DNA of 64,000 bases from NCBI RefSeq assembly GCF_001968815.1, contig NZ_MIEQ01000053.1, positions 1-64,000 of the forward strand. The letters are read 5' to 3'. Shown piece by piece: positions 32,428 to 41,714 of this stretch. The DNA comes from Motiliproteus sp. MSK22-1 (GTDB lineage: Bacteria > Pseudomonadota > Gammaproteobacteria > Pseudomonadales > Balneatricaceae). The translations under genes and the position numbers were made by a program. Position 1 is the first letter of the stretch. Each line of letters begins with the position of its first letter. The notes under the pieces were generated by a model. That model was not told the DNA's origin, ran no database searches, and was given only the letters and a program-made list of their open reading frames with translations.

Positions 32428-33654
32428 TTAAACCCAGTGTTTAAATATCAGCGACGTATTTATGCCACCAAAAGCGAAATTGTTACTCATAACGTATTCA
32501 GTACTGATCTCACGACCTGATCCCATAAGATAATCCAGCTCCGCGCACTCTGGATCGGGGTTGAGCAAGTTTGCTGTACCATGAAACCAGCCCTGATTCA
32601 TCATTTCTATAGCTGTCCATGCTTCCAAAGCTCCGCAGGCACCTAGAGTGTGGCCAGTGAAACTCTTTAAAGAACTTATAGCTATCGGCTTACCAAACAC
32701 CGCAGCGGTTGCATGGCTCTCTGCAATATCACCACGCTCTGTTGCTGTACCATGAGCACTTACATAGCCAATTTCGCTTGGTGAGATTCTGGCCTCTGCC
32801 AGTGAAAGGCGCATTGCCTTTTCCATTGTTTCAGCGGATGGTTGAGTGACGTGACTGCCATCGGAATTGGTACCGAAGCCAACAATCTCTGCATGTATTT
32901 TTGCACCGCGTGACAGTGCATGTTCCAGTTCTTCCAGAATCAGCGTACCGCCACCTTCTCCGATCACCAGTCCATCTCGGTCTTTGTCGAATGGTCGAGG
33001 AGAAAGATGGGGCTCATCATTGCGTATACTGGTCGCATAGAGGGTATCGAATACGGCTGCTTCTGTTGCGCATAGACCTTCGCAGCCCCCTGCTACCATT
33101 ATTAACTGTTGTCCATGTTTGATTGCTTCATAGGCATAGCCAATACCCTGACTGCCTGAGGTACAGGCGCTGGAAGTTGTAATAACGCGTCCTTGTAAAC
33201 CAAAATAGACACCAATATTCACCGGGGCGGTATGGGCCATCATCTTAATATAGGAGTTTGCGTTCAGGCCATCAGAAGACAGATTGAGCAGCATGTTGCC
33301 GAACTCACCGAACGCATCGGTGTCTCCCACAGAAGATCCATAAGCGACTCCGACTGCACCGCTGTGGAGTATATCCTCTCCCAGTATCTCAGCATCCTTT
33401 AGCGCCAGTTCTGTACTCCGTACACCAAACTGCGCAACTCGTCCCATGCTACGTAATTCTTTGCGTTTATAATGGGCGGGCATTTCAAAATCGGTTATCT
33501 GGCCACCCAGGCGAGTATTCAATCCATCGTATTTATCCCAGCTGTCTATACGGGATATTCCCGTGACTACACTCCTCAAAGCGCTTTGCATTGAATCCCA
33601 GTCATTACCAATCGGCGAGAAACCGGCCATTCCGGTTACAACTACACGCTTCAT
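32428..33654 (-). CDS. apeR: Beta-ketoacyl-ACP synthase (ApeR type)
   Basis: 408 residues, FabF-like thiolase fold with a complete Cys-His-His set: TTSSACTSGSQG, SAHGTATERGD and SFTGHTLGACGALEAW. It would extend the polyene chain by decarboxylative condensation with malonyl-ACP. By order and family it corresponds to ApeR, one of the two functional KSs of APE clusters. It overlaps the KR gene by one base, as expected in a tightly packed operon. Confidence 0.85.
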   Translation of the reverse strand: MKRVVVTGMAGFSPIGNDWDSMQSALRSVVTGISRIDSWDKYDGLNTRLGGQITDFEMPAHYKRKELRSMGRVAQFGVRSTELALKDAEILGEDILHSGAVGVAYGSSVGDTDAFGEFGNMLLNLSSDGLNANSYIKMMAHTAPVNIGVYFGLQGRVITTSSACTSGSQGIGYAYEAIKHGQQLIMVAGGCEGLCATEAAVFDTLYATSIRNDEPHLSPRPFDKDRDGLVIGEGGGTLILEELEHALSRGAKIHAEIVGFGTNSDGSHVTQPSAETMEKAMRLSLAEARISPSEIGYVSAHGTATERGDIAESHATAAVFGKPIAISSLKSFTGHTLGACGALEAWTAIEMMNQGWFHGTANLLNPDPECAELDYLMGSGREISTEYVMSNNFAFGGINTSLIFKHWV

Positions 33655-34379
33655 TAATACATTCCACCATTAACAGAAATTACTTGTCGAGTAATGTATG
33701 CAGCATCCTCAGACATCAGAAAACTGACAGTTCCAGCCACTTCTTCAACCTGACCAACACGCTGCATAGGAATCATTTTTAGCGCTTCATCTAGCGGCAG
33801 ATCATCTGTCATTTCAGTATCAATCAGCCCTGGTGCAACACAATTCACGGTAATCTTTCGCTTGGCCAATTCAACCGCTAGTGCTTTGGTCGCCCCAATA
33901 ATCCCGGCTTTTGCGGCGCTGTAATTTACCTGTCCCCGATTCCCCATTTCCCCGGAAACGGATGAAAGAGTAACGATTCGACAGGGCGTCCGACGCCTGA
34001 TCATTGGCATAATGACGGGGTGAAGTACGTTGTAGAATCCATCAAGGTTGGTTCTTAAAACCAGATCCCAGTCTTCACCTGGTATAGCGGGGAATGCGTT
34101 ATCTCTGGCAACTCCGGCGTTACAAACTACTCCATAATAGGCTCCGTGCTGCTCAATATCTTTTTCAAGAACATCACAGCATTGTTTGCGATCAGATATA
34201 TCGAATTGTAATATGCGTGCTTTGCGTCCATACCCTGTAATTTCCGAAGCTACTGTCTCTGCGCTATCACGATTACTGCGGCAATGTAGTGCTAGATCAT
34301 ACCCTTCTCTTGCCAGACGCAGGGCTATTGCTTTTCCGATACCTCGGCTGGAACCTGTTACCAAAATTGTTTCTGTCAT
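33654..34379 (-). CDS. apeQ: 3-ketoacyl-ACP reductase, FabG type (ApeQ)
   Basis: 241 residues, short-chain dehydrogenase with the NADPH site TGSSRGIGKAIA, NAGVARD, and the catalytic Ser-Tyr-Lys (SSVSGEMGNRGQVNYSAAKAG). It reduces the beta-keto group made by the KS pair in each round of polyene elongation. Because no enoyl reductase is present in the operon, the double bonds remain. It overlaps the upstream dehydratase gene by four bases. Confidence 0.9.
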   Translation of the reverse strand: MTETILVTGSSRGIGKAIALRLAREGYDLALHCRSNRDSAETVASEITGYGRKARILQFDISDRKQCCDVLEKDIEQHGAYYGVVCNAGVARDNAFPAIPGEDWDLVLRTNLDGFYNVLHPVIMPMIRRRTPCRIVTLSSVSGEMGNRGQVNYSAAKAGIIGATKALAVELAKRKITVNCVAPGLIDTEMTDDLPLDEALKMIPMQRVGQVEEVAGTVSFLMSEDAAYITRQVISVNGGMY

Positions 34380-34828
34380 GAATTCGCATCCTGTAAAAAC
34401 TGATCAGCATCGTCAGGCTGAAAAACATTAAGGTTTGCTGAGGCTTCTATACCTTCACCCTGTAGCAGGCAGCTAAACGCACTGAGGCCATTATCTCCCT
34501 GTAACTCGCGTCGTACTTTTATTGACAGTGTTTGTCCTATAGGGAAATAATCGGTTGTACAGCGATATTTACGTGTACCTAACAAGAATCCAAGTTTTGG
34601 CTGATCTCCACTTAAACGCTCCTTGGAACCAGAAAAAGCACCGATTGCCTGTGCAAGGTATTCAAGCCCTATCCATGCGGGGACCCCCCTTTCATCAACA
34701 AACATTGAGTCAGTTGTAATCTGAACCTCAGCGTGCAGCCAGTCTTCGCCATATTCGACAATAGTATCTAAAAGACTCATCTTTCCTGAGTGTGGAACGA
34801 GTTCTTCTACGCTAAATTTCGGCATCAT
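34376..34828 (-). CDS. apeP: Hotdog-fold dehydratase (ApeP)
   Basis: 150 residues. VEELVPHSGKMSLLD with a His near residue 13 and WIGLEYLAQAIGAFSG near 55 are the FabZ/DH-like pattern of the ApeP-type hotdog proteins. It would remove water from the beta-hydroxyacyl-ACP. A second dehydratase domain is fused to the AMP ligase (41715-43433). It overlaps both neighbours by four bases. Confidence 0.8.
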   Translation of the reverse strand: MMPKFSVEELVPHSGKMSLLDTIVEYGEDWLHAEVQITTDSMFVDERGVPAWIGLEYLAQAIGAFSGSKERLSGDQPKLGFLLGTRKYRCTTDYFPIGQTLSIKVRRELQGDNGLSAFSCLLQGEGIEASANLNVFQPDDADQFLQDANS

Positions 34829-36015
34829 TGAATACGTCCCAAGAGCAAAGAGATATTATTTCCACCAAAGGCGAAGGAATTACTTAAGGCATATTGCGGG
34901 GGAGCTGTTAGTTTGGTTTTTGGGGTTATTAAATTAAGGGGGGGAAGTTCAGGGTCTTTAACACCATCCCAAAGGTGGATGGGTAGTAAAGAATCAGTCT
35001 TAGTGCTATTCAGTGTCAACCAGCATATGCCTGCTTCTACGGCCCCTGCTGCACCCAGAGTGTGCCCTGTAAAGGGTTTGGTTGAACTGCAAAGGGTGTG
35101 TTCGCCAAAAACCTGACTGATTGCTATGGATTCCATTTGGTCATTCAAAGCTGTTGCAGTGCCATGCAGGTTGATATAGTCGACTTCAGCGGCAGAAATA
35201 GAGCCGTCTTTCAATGCCGCTGTCATGCATCGTATAGCTCCGGCTCCTGTAGGGTCGGGTGCTGAAATATGATGGGCATCGGAGCCTTCGCCAACGCCTG
35301 TCAGTTCGATTCCAGAGGCTTCAGTGGTGATTAGAAATAATGCCGCTCCTTCGCCAATATTGATCCCATCTCTGTTTTTGCTGAATGGATTGCAACGATT
35401 TTCACTGACCGCTTCAAGTGATGAAAATCCTTGTACGGTCAGATGACATAAGGTATCAACACCTCCAGCAATGACGGCATCACAAATACCTGCACGAATT
35501 AAGCGTCTTGCTGTTGCCAGCGCTTTTGCTCCGGAAGAACAGGCTGTCGATATGCCATAAGCAGGCCCTCGTACATCAAGTATCTGAGCGATGAACTGTG
35601 CGGTTGCTCCCATTTCTTGCTGACTGTAATTGTAGTCAGGCGGCAAATTTCCGGTCTGTATCCACTGTTTGATAGAAGACTCACATTCGGCAATGCCGGA
35701 AGTACTGGTACCAATGACCACGCCAACTCTATGGGGGCCAAAGTGCTGGATGGCTGCGCTAACGTCGACATCCATTTGCCTGAGAGCCGCCAAAGCAAAC
35801 TGGTTGTTGCGGCTGTACCACTTATTATCTGGCAGAGGTATCGGTGGCAACTCTCCATTGTACATCCCGAGAGGGAGAGGCCTGCCTGCACTATAGTTGT
35901 CAGTTATCGTGAGTTTGGCCTCCTTTGCCATGAGGTTATTTTTAACGGATGCAGCCGTATCACCTGCAGAGCAAAGCATTCCCAATGTATTGAGGTAACA
36001 TTTTTCGGCGGTCAT
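34825..36015 (-). CDS. apeO: Beta-ketoacyl-ACP synthase (ApeO type)
   Basis: 396 residues with an intact triad: Cys in YGISTACSSGAKALA, His in NLHGTATALND and His in PFTGHTLGAAGAVEA. In characterised APE systems ApeO pairs with the small KS-like ApeC to form a KS-CLF complex; the ApeC-type partner is the first gene of this operon. Gene ends overlap by four bases on both sides. Confidence 0.85.
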   Translation of the reverse strand: MTAEKCYLNTLGMLCSAGDTAASVKNNLMAKEAKLTITDNYSAGRPLPLGMYNGELPPIPLPDNKWYSRNNQFALAALRQMDVDVSAAIQHFGPHRVGVVIGTSTSGIAECESSIKQWIQTGNLPPDYNYSQQEMGATAQFIAQILDVRGPAYGISTACSSGAKALATARRLIRAGICDAVIAGGVDTLCHLTVQGFSSLEAVSENRCNPFSKNRDGINIGEGAALFLITTEASGIELTGVGEGSDAHHISAPDPTGAGAIRCMTAALKDGSISAAEVDYINLHGTATALNDQMESIAISQVFGEHTLCSSTKPFTGHTLGAAGAVEAGICWLTLNSTKTDSLLPIHLWDGVKDPELPPLNLITPKTKLTAPPQYALSNSFAFGGNNISLLLGRIQ

Positions 36016-36626
36016 AAATCCATTTTCTCCAGCATATGGATCTTCACGGAGTAATCACGAAGATAGTTTTTTACGTCTATCTTTTTCGATTGATAGCTGA
36101 CTGTCAGCACTGTCCCGGCTGAAGTCAGAAGTGTTCGTTGATATTCAGTAAAATTCAGATCCCAGCCATCACTTTCCAGATAGTGACTTTTAATCGAAAG
36201 CTCAGGCCAGAGTGCGAACTGAATAACAGCAAGAATTTCTTCACCGGGAAGATCAAAAGCTGCAAGACTGTCTTGTGTCAGTTTTTTGCCGTCATACTCC
36301 AAGGAGAATAGCTGTTGTCCCGTCGGCAGGACAGCGATTAATTTCAGTTGATGTGACAGTAATCTTGTAACGACCAAGAACTGCTGTTGCCTCCCGCGGG
36401 ACTCCATTGTAACTGCTTGTTTAATCAGCATCGCTCCAGGGCCTTCTGTCGTGGGCAGTAGCTTTAAGTGTTCTGGCGCAGGTGCTTGATAACCAATAAC
36501 ACTGCAGCCATTGAGGCTGAGTAAAAGTATCAAGGAGCAAGTCAACCAATACAGTTTTTCTGCCATCGGTTTAAAAACAACATGCTGTTTATTAAGTGTA
36601 TTAGTATGTTTCTTTATTCTGATCAT
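36012..36626 (-). CDS. apeN: DUF3261 lipoprotein (ApeN type)
   Basis: The frame has 204 residues from ATG 36626, which overlaps the upstream stop as ATGA, but a start at 36566 would place the signal peptide at the very N-terminus (LTCSLILLLSLNGC lipobox). The mature protein matches the DUF3261 pattern found in APE clusters (LEYDGKKLTQDSLAAFDLPG). It probably acts in periplasmic transport or outer-membrane assembly of the aryl polyene lipid with the LolA-like protein. The start is uncertain. Confidence 0.75.
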   Translation of the reverse strand: MIRIKKHTNTLNKQHVVFKPMAEKLYWLTCSLILLLSLNGCSVIGYQAPAPEHLKLLPTTEGPGAMLIKQAVTMESRGRQQQFLVVTRLLSHQLKLIAVLPTGQQLFSLEYDGKKLTQDSLAAFDLPGEEILAVIQFALWPELSIKSHYLESDGWDLNFTEYQRTLLTSAGTVLTVSYQSKKIDVKNYLRDYSVKIHMLEKMDL

Positions 36627-38950
36627 ATTTGGCTATCTGTCCTGTTGTTTTTTCGCGCAGTCGGAGTCAGTAGCCAAACAAAAACTAACCCCAGCAGTAC
36701 GGTTAATCCAAAGTGATGCAAAACCGGTGTATCGCTTAAGGCCAGTAAGCCAAACGCCAGCAAGCTTGTGTATGTAGAAAGAGATACTGCTAGCCAGGTG
36801 TGGGCTGCTTCATCTGTTTCAAATAAGAAAATTCCCATATCAAGGCCTATACCTAAAACCAGGATTAGAGCCATCAGGTGAAACAGGTTAATCCCTTGCT
36901 CTAGCTGTAACAGTATTGCAAGAGAGAATATTGATGCCAGGAATGGAGGCATTACTATGCGCCATACCTGAGTTTTATAGCGTAAGGACAAGACTAATAG
37001 AACACAAAGGTAAGCGATGATGACCCAAGTAAGAATTTGTCCACGATAATTGCCCATTAAGTCGGAGATGTTCTGGACTTGATCAACATAAAATATTTCG
37101 GGATCGACATCAGTTAATGAAACTAGCTGTTCCTTTGTCTCGTGACTTAAGTCTCCGGAAAAGCGAATAACGGTTGCTGCTGATGTTTCAGACTGTAAGA
37201 CTATCAGGTCTTTCCAGTTTTTAGCCCCTCGGTGTTGTTGCCAAACTTCTGGAGTTAGTTGCTGTTCCACGTCCTGCTCAAAATTCAATCGAGCGGTGTC
37301 TAAACCCTTGTCGGAAACATTGAATATTGTGTATAAGGGTTTTAGCTGTTGGTCATACAGTTGACGAGCAAGAATGGTATTTTCAGTTTGACGTTGCAGT
37401 GACGGCAGGACTTGGGAAAGAGCTTGATAATCATTGAGTTGCCCATTTTCTTTCAAGCGATTCAACTCAATGGAGATTTGTTCCTCCTTTTGCAGACAAT
37501 GTTCCAGTGAGTCGGCGGTAATCAAAATAAACTGGGAACTGCTGCTGGTTTTCAGTGCTTGCTGTATCCGTTTCTCCTGGGCTAACAGGTTGGCAGGGGA
37601 GGTTTGCAACAGGCGGATATCATCCAGGCTGCTGCTGTTCCAAAGTGCTTGAATTGCTATACCTGAAGAGGCAAGTAAAAGCAGCATCAGCAATGGATTG
37701 CCTTCAACCCGGGGAATACGTTTACGGAGTCGATCCAGTGTTAGTGCGGCCTTCAACGGTTTTAGAGGGTCTTGCTTTGTCAACAGGGGTAAACAGAGTA
37801 CAACAGTAAGCCAGGATGCAGATAACCCAACTACCGAAAAAACTGCCATTTGACGTAAGCCGGGAAATGGAGCCAATGCCTGCGCTGCATAAGCTACTAC
37901 GCTGGAAAACAGTCCCAGCATTAAACCGGGCAACAGTCTTCGCATTATCTGATTATGTGGTGAGACAGATCTTTCTGTTAAAAAATGCAGTGCGTAATCT
38001 ATCGATACGCCAACCAAGCCTGCGCCAAAGGCAAAAGTAACCAGGTGCACCCGATCAAAAACGAGCATAGTCACGGCAGCAGCTGAGATACAGCCTATTG
38101 ATACGGTAAACAGCAACAACATTAAGGGTTTAAAGCGGCGAAAAACACAGAGGATAGCGATGATGATCCCCAATAGCGAGCCCAGGCCAATCGTCGATAT
38201 TTCTTTACTGGCCTGGTTAGCGCCCGCTGCTGCATGTAACAGCATCCCTGACATATCAATGGAGACTGCTGTTTTATCCAGCTGATGTTTCTGAATCGCT
38301 ATTGTTTCCAATACTCTATGTTGCACGTCAGGCGCGAAGGGGTCGCTGGCAAGCGCAGCAATAAGCATATAGGAGGGTTGCTCTGCCCCTACGACTTTGA
38401 GTAATGAATCAGATACCTGTAGGTCCAGATTACTGAAGCGCTGTAAAGATAGTTCGTTGAAAAAGCCAAAAGGGTCTTCGATAATTGAACTGCCGCCTAC
38501 TGAAATAGGACTATATAGTCGGTGCAGTGCTCGCTGTTTAATCTGTATATAGTCTTCTGTCAGCAACAGTTTTCTGGTGGTTTCATCGATAACTGAGAAA
38601 CGAAAAGGGTATAACTCATCTTGATATTTTGAGGTCTCGCTCTCATTGATCTGCCAGGTTACTTCGGAGATATCGGGGAGTACGATTAAACTTTCTGCCA
38701 GTGATTTGATCGCAGTACGGGCAGTTTCTTCATTTTTCGCAGAAACCAGCAGAATTATCCGTTTAGAGAAGCGTTCAGCCATTTGATCTATTGCTCGCTG
38801 GATCACCGGCTGTTGTTCAGATTCCGGCAATAATGCGAGGATACTGGAATCAAATGCTGGTCCCTGTCTGAAGGCTAGAAACACAACAATAATAACCAGC
38901 AATATCCAGCTGGTTGCTGCCCAACGGTGGGAGGAAATACGTTCTTTCAT
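36623..38950 (-). CDS. apeM: MMPL/RND-type exporter (ApeM)
   Basis: 775 residues with two halves of the MMPL/SSD kind: a single helix near residue 15, a periplasmic loop, then five clustered helices (about 250-395), repeated after a second loop (helices about 630-765). Acidic-glycine motifs in helices (GVSIDYALHFL and GIGLDMGIFLF) fit proton-driven transport. It is the expected exporter moving the aryl polyene lipid across the inner membrane. Overlaps of four bases link it to both neighbours. Confidence 0.85.
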   Translation of the reverse strand: MKERISSHRWAATSWILLVIIVVFLAFRQGPAFDSSILALLPESEQQPVIQRAIDQMAERFSKRIILLVSAKNEETARTAIKSLAESLIVLPDISEVTWQINESETSKYQDELYPFRFSVIDETTRKLLLTEDYIQIKQRALHRLYSPISVGGSSIIEDPFGFFNELSLQRFSNLDLQVSDSLLKVVGAEQPSYMLIAALASDPFAPDVQHRVLETIAIQKHQLDKTAVSIDMSGMLLHAAAGANQASKEISTIGLGSLLGIIIAILCVFRRFKPLMLLLFTVSIGCISAAAVTMLVFDRVHLVTFAFGAGLVGVSIDYALHFLTERSVSPHNQIMRRLLPGLMLGLFSSVVAYAAQALAPFPGLRQMAVFSVVGLSASWLTVVLCLPLLTKQDPLKPLKAALTLDRLRKRIPRVEGNPLLMLLLLASSGIAIQALWNSSSLDDIRLLQTSPANLLAQEKRIQQALKTSSSSQFILITADSLEHCLQKEEQISIELNRLKENGQLNDYQALSQVLPSLQRQTENTILARQLYDQQLKPLYTIFNVSDKGLDTARLNFEQDVEQQLTPEVWQQHRGAKNWKDLIVLQSETSAATVIRFSGDLSHETKEQLVSLTDVDPEIFYVDQVQNISDLMGNYRGQILTWVIIAYLCVLLVLSLRYKTQVWRIVMPPFLASIFSLAILLQLEQGINLFHLMALILVLGIGLDMGIFLFETDEAAHTWLAVSLSTYTSLLAFGLLALSDTPVLHHFGLTVLLGLVFVWLLTPTARKNNRTDSQI

Positions 38951-39507
38951 TGATTCAGTCTGTCGAATCGTATGGTCGTGCGATCACCACTTTTTTCGTG
39001 AAAGATCAGTTCACGCAGCAAAGTATCACCTTTTAGTTCAACCAGGCTGATAACCTGTGCCATTGTTCTGTCGGTGGGGAGCAGTTTTGCGTACCAGTTT
39101 TTACCGTTGATCTCTCCTGACAGCTCAAAATACATCGCCAGATTGTTCCATTCGGCTGCCAGTGCCGAGAAGAATATTTCACTAAGAATTCCGGCTATCG
39201 GGTTTGAGTTTGTATCCAGCCGCAGGAGTTCTTGATCTCCCTGTTTATTGATGATGGCAGAAGGTGTCATAACCAGTTCATTTTGAATAGGCTTCAGAGT
39301 TTTCCACTGAAGCATCTGACCCTGATGATAATAAAAGAGTCCTGTTGAAATCAGCGATGTATCCAGTGCACTAAGGTATTTCTCTTGAGTAAAATGTCCG
39401 CTAAGCTGTTCTGGTGCTTCGGATACATTATCAAGTTGTTTGAATGTCAGTTCTGCGTATGAGGCTGATGACAATAACAGCAAAAAGAACAGTAGATATC
39501 GATTCAC
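38947..39507 (-). CDS. apeL: LolA-like periplasmic carrier (ApeL)
   Basis: 186 residues with a short signal peptide (ending SASYA). The body matches LolA-like proteins of APE clusters: SGHFTQEKYLSALDTSLIST and FYYHQGQMLQWKTLKPIQNE, an open beta-barrel carrier for hydrophobic molecules. It would carry the pigment lipid through the periplasm. Confidence 0.8.
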   Translation of the reverse strand: MNRYLLFFLLLLSSASYAELTFKQLDNVSEAPEQLSGHFTQEKYLSALDTSLISTGLFYYHQGQMLQWKTLKPIQNELVMTPSAIINKQGDQELLRLDTNSNPIAGILSEIFFSALAAEWNNLAMYFELSGEINGKNWYAKLLPTDRTMAQVISLVELKGDTLLRELIFHEKSGDRTTIRFDRLNQ

Positions 39508-39911
39508 CGTGCTATCCCCAGTTTATTAAATAGGATATCAGGAGATGCGTAGAGCATTTCACCACTTGTATGATCGACGGCTACCTGAACTGTATGTGCT
39601 CTGGTCAATCGTTGACCGGTTTCCTGATCCTCAATTAGATAGTTCACCTTAAGCCTGTTTTCCCATTCTGTAAGTGTTGCCTTGACACAAACTATTTGCT
39701 GGAACCGCAAAGGTTGAGCGTAACGGATTCGAATATCAATTACTGGCCATGCGTATCCAGAATCTTCCATTTGTTTATAGTTATAATCGATTTTATCCAA
39801 TAGCGCACAACGCGCTAATTCCAGGTATTTTACATAGTGTCCGTGCCAGGCCACACGCATGACATCGACATCATGAAAAGGGATCTCGATTACAACTTCA
39901 GCTTCTATCAC
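39504..39911 (-). CDS. apeK: 4-hydroxybenzoyl-CoA thioesterase-like hotdog protein (ApeK)
   Basis: 135 residues. The N-terminus has the family motif FHDVDVMRVAWHGHYVKYLE containing the catalytic Asp, then ARCALLDKIDYNY. In APE systems this thioesterase releases or edits the acyl chain from the ACP. It overlaps the LolA-like gene by four bases; 42 bases separate it from the acyltransferase upstream. Confidence 0.88.
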   Translation of the reverse strand: MIEAEVVIEIPFHDVDVMRVAWHGHYVKYLELARCALLDKIDYNYKQMEDSGYAWPVIDIRIRYAQPLRFQQIVCVKATLTEWENRLKVNYLIEDQETGQRLTRAHTVQVAVDHTSGEMLYASPDILFNKLGIAR

Positions 39912-39953
39912 TAGCTCATTCCTATAAAGCGCGTGTGCGCAGACTGCTTTTAC

Positions 39954-40958
39954 TTAGTGGTTTTTTGCAGAGGCATCAGGATTACACTGCTTCGAACTGC
40001 TTCCTCTTAAGGACGGATCCGTTAAATAAGGGGATGTGTCTTCAGTCCAGAAAGGGTAGAAATTAAACCATTGTAACGGGGCCTTTATACAATAGTGTTC
40101 CAACCGATCAGTATAATCTTGTACGGCGCTATTGATCGCCTGTGAGCGTTCTCGGCGTGGAAATTTCAACTGTTCCGTGAGCAGTTCAATATAAATGTGA
40201 TATCGGGTTTGCTGCTTCAGGCAGAACATTAAGTATACGGGGCACTTAAGCAATGCAGCTAAGATAAAAGCACCTTGGGGCATTGGAGCTGTTCCACCAA
40301 GGAAGGTTGCTTTTGAAACCCGATTTTGTCCAGTAACAGGTGTTCTGTCTCCGGCGATGATGATGTATTCGCCGGCTTCGATTCGTTCTGACAAAATCAT
40401 TGCAGTAGCTGGAGATATTTCGGTTACCTGCAGCATTTCTACACAAGCACGAGAATTAACCTTTTTGATCAGAGTATTGAATTTGTCTGCGTGTTGGGTA
40501 TGGACCAGAGCGGTGAGTCGAATATCAGGTAACTGATTGGTCAGGGCGCTACAGATTTCTGCATTGCCCAAGTGAGAAACAATAATTATTCCGCCTTTAT
40601 CATCACTGCCTATTTTATTAAACACAGTGGGGGTTTCGAATACGACTTCATTCTTACCAAAGTGTCCCATCCATGCTAAAAATTTATCCAGCAATATCTC
40701 TCCAAACATCATGAAATGTTTGAATGATGATAGAGAAACTCTGGAGGCAGGTGGGATAAAGGGGGTTACCATGCTGAGGTATTGTTTTGAAGCTTTGCGA
40801 GCTTCTTTGCGGGTTAAATAGTAATAGGCCATTACTGGAACCAGAAAAACCCGGAAGCCCCGTTGGCCAAAAATTCGGTACACGGTCAGCAGTATTCTCA
40901 TACCCAAAATAGTCCCTGCTTCACTTGCTTTGGACCAGTGATTATTGGTGTTATCCAT
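39954..40958 (-). CDS. Lysophospholipid/lauroyl acyltransferase family (LpxL/HtrB-like)
   Basis: 334 residues. The HtrB/LpxL acyltransferase pattern is visible: IVSHLGNAEIC (a His-x4-Glu type motif) near residue 128, then GDRTPVTGQ and an AFILAALLKCPVYLMF segment. One hydrophobic helix near the N-terminus (about 35-50) anchors it to the inner membrane. It would attach an acyl chain or the polyene to the lipid anchor. Together with the adjacent GT2 it occupies the place of ApeJ, which in enterobacterial clusters is a fused glycosyltransferase-acyltransferase. Confidence 0.8.
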   Translation of the reverse strand: MDNTNNHWSKASEAGTILGMRILLTVYRIFGQRGFRVFLVPVMAYYYLTRKEARKASKQYLSMVTPFIPPASRVSLSSFKHFMMFGEILLDKFLAWMGHFGKNEVVFETPTVFNKIGSDDKGGIIIVSHLGNAEICSALTNQLPDIRLTALVHTQHADKFNTLIKKVNSRACVEMLQVTEISPATAMILSERIEAGEYIIIAGDRTPVTGQNRVSKATFLGGTAPMPQGAFILAALLKCPVYLMFCLKQQTRYHIYIELLTEQLKFPRRERSQAINSAVQDYTDRLEHYCIKAPLQWFNFYPFWTEDTSPYLTDPSLRGSSSKQCNPDASAKNH

Positions 40959-41703
40959 TGATTCGTTCCCAGATGATTTTAGGGAAACGTCTTAGCATTC
41001 CGAAAAACAGTCGTGAGTGCATTAAGGATATGAGTAGGTTGTCGCGCCAAATATCAAAATGGGATATTCCATCAAGAGGATAATTGACTCGAGTGGGAAG
41101 GTTCTTAATGCTACCTCCACGCCATGACCAACGTACGATTACCTCTGGATCAAAATCCATTCGATTACCGCACTTTTCTTCCTCAATAAGCTGTACTACA
41201 TCTTTCAGGGGATAAACTCGGAAACCGCACATGGTGTCGCGAATTTCAAAAGAGAGCGTGTTTATCCATACCCAAATATGGGTTAGATAACGACTGTAAT
41301 ATCTGATTGTAGGCACAGATTGATCGTATGTGGGATAGCCTGTTATCAGGCTGTCAGGGTTGTTCTTGCCAACTTCCAGAAATGTGGGAAGGTCCGATAG
41401 ATCATGTTGGCCATCTGCATCAATTTGAATAGCATGATTATAACCATCGGCAAGCAATGCCTTGAGTCCGGCCTTTACGGCAGCTCCTTTGCCACCATTA
41501 CACTCTAAACGAAGCAATTTAACATGGTCAGAGTGCTTTTGACTGAGTTCAATCAATAGATCCCGACAAGCAGGTCCACTACCATCATCAACCAACAAGA
41601 CGGGGCAGCCGTAGCGGAGGACATTCACTACTGTTATCCCAACGGCCTCTTCGTGATTGTAAACGGGAATTAGTACAGCTGGATTAAATTCCATATTGTT
41701 CAT
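40951..41703 (-). CDS. Family 2 glycosyltransferase (dolichyl-phosphate mannosyltransferase-like)
   Basis: With the start at ATG 41703 it has 250 residues; a TTG at 41727 would overlap the upstream gene more. Motifs include LIPVYNHEEAV, LLVDDGSG and IQIDADGQHD (the metal-binding DxD), typical GT2. It would add a sugar to a lipid or pigment acceptor at the inner membrane. Its stop overlaps the acyltransferase start by eight bases. Confidence 0.85.
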   Translation of the reverse strand: MNNMEFNPAVLIPVYNHEEAVGITVVNVLRYGCPVLLVDDGSGPACRDLLIELSQKHSDHVKLLRLECNGGKGAAVKAGLKALLADGYNHAIQIDADGQHDLSDLPTFLEVGKNNPDSLITGYPTYDQSVPTIRYYSRYLTHIWVWINTLSFEIRDTMCGFRVYPLKDVVQLIEEEKCGNRMDFDPEVIVRWSWRGGSIKNLPTRVNYPLDGISHFDIWRDNLLISLMHSRLFFGMLRRFPKIIWERING

Positions 41704-41714
41704 CCTATGCCCAT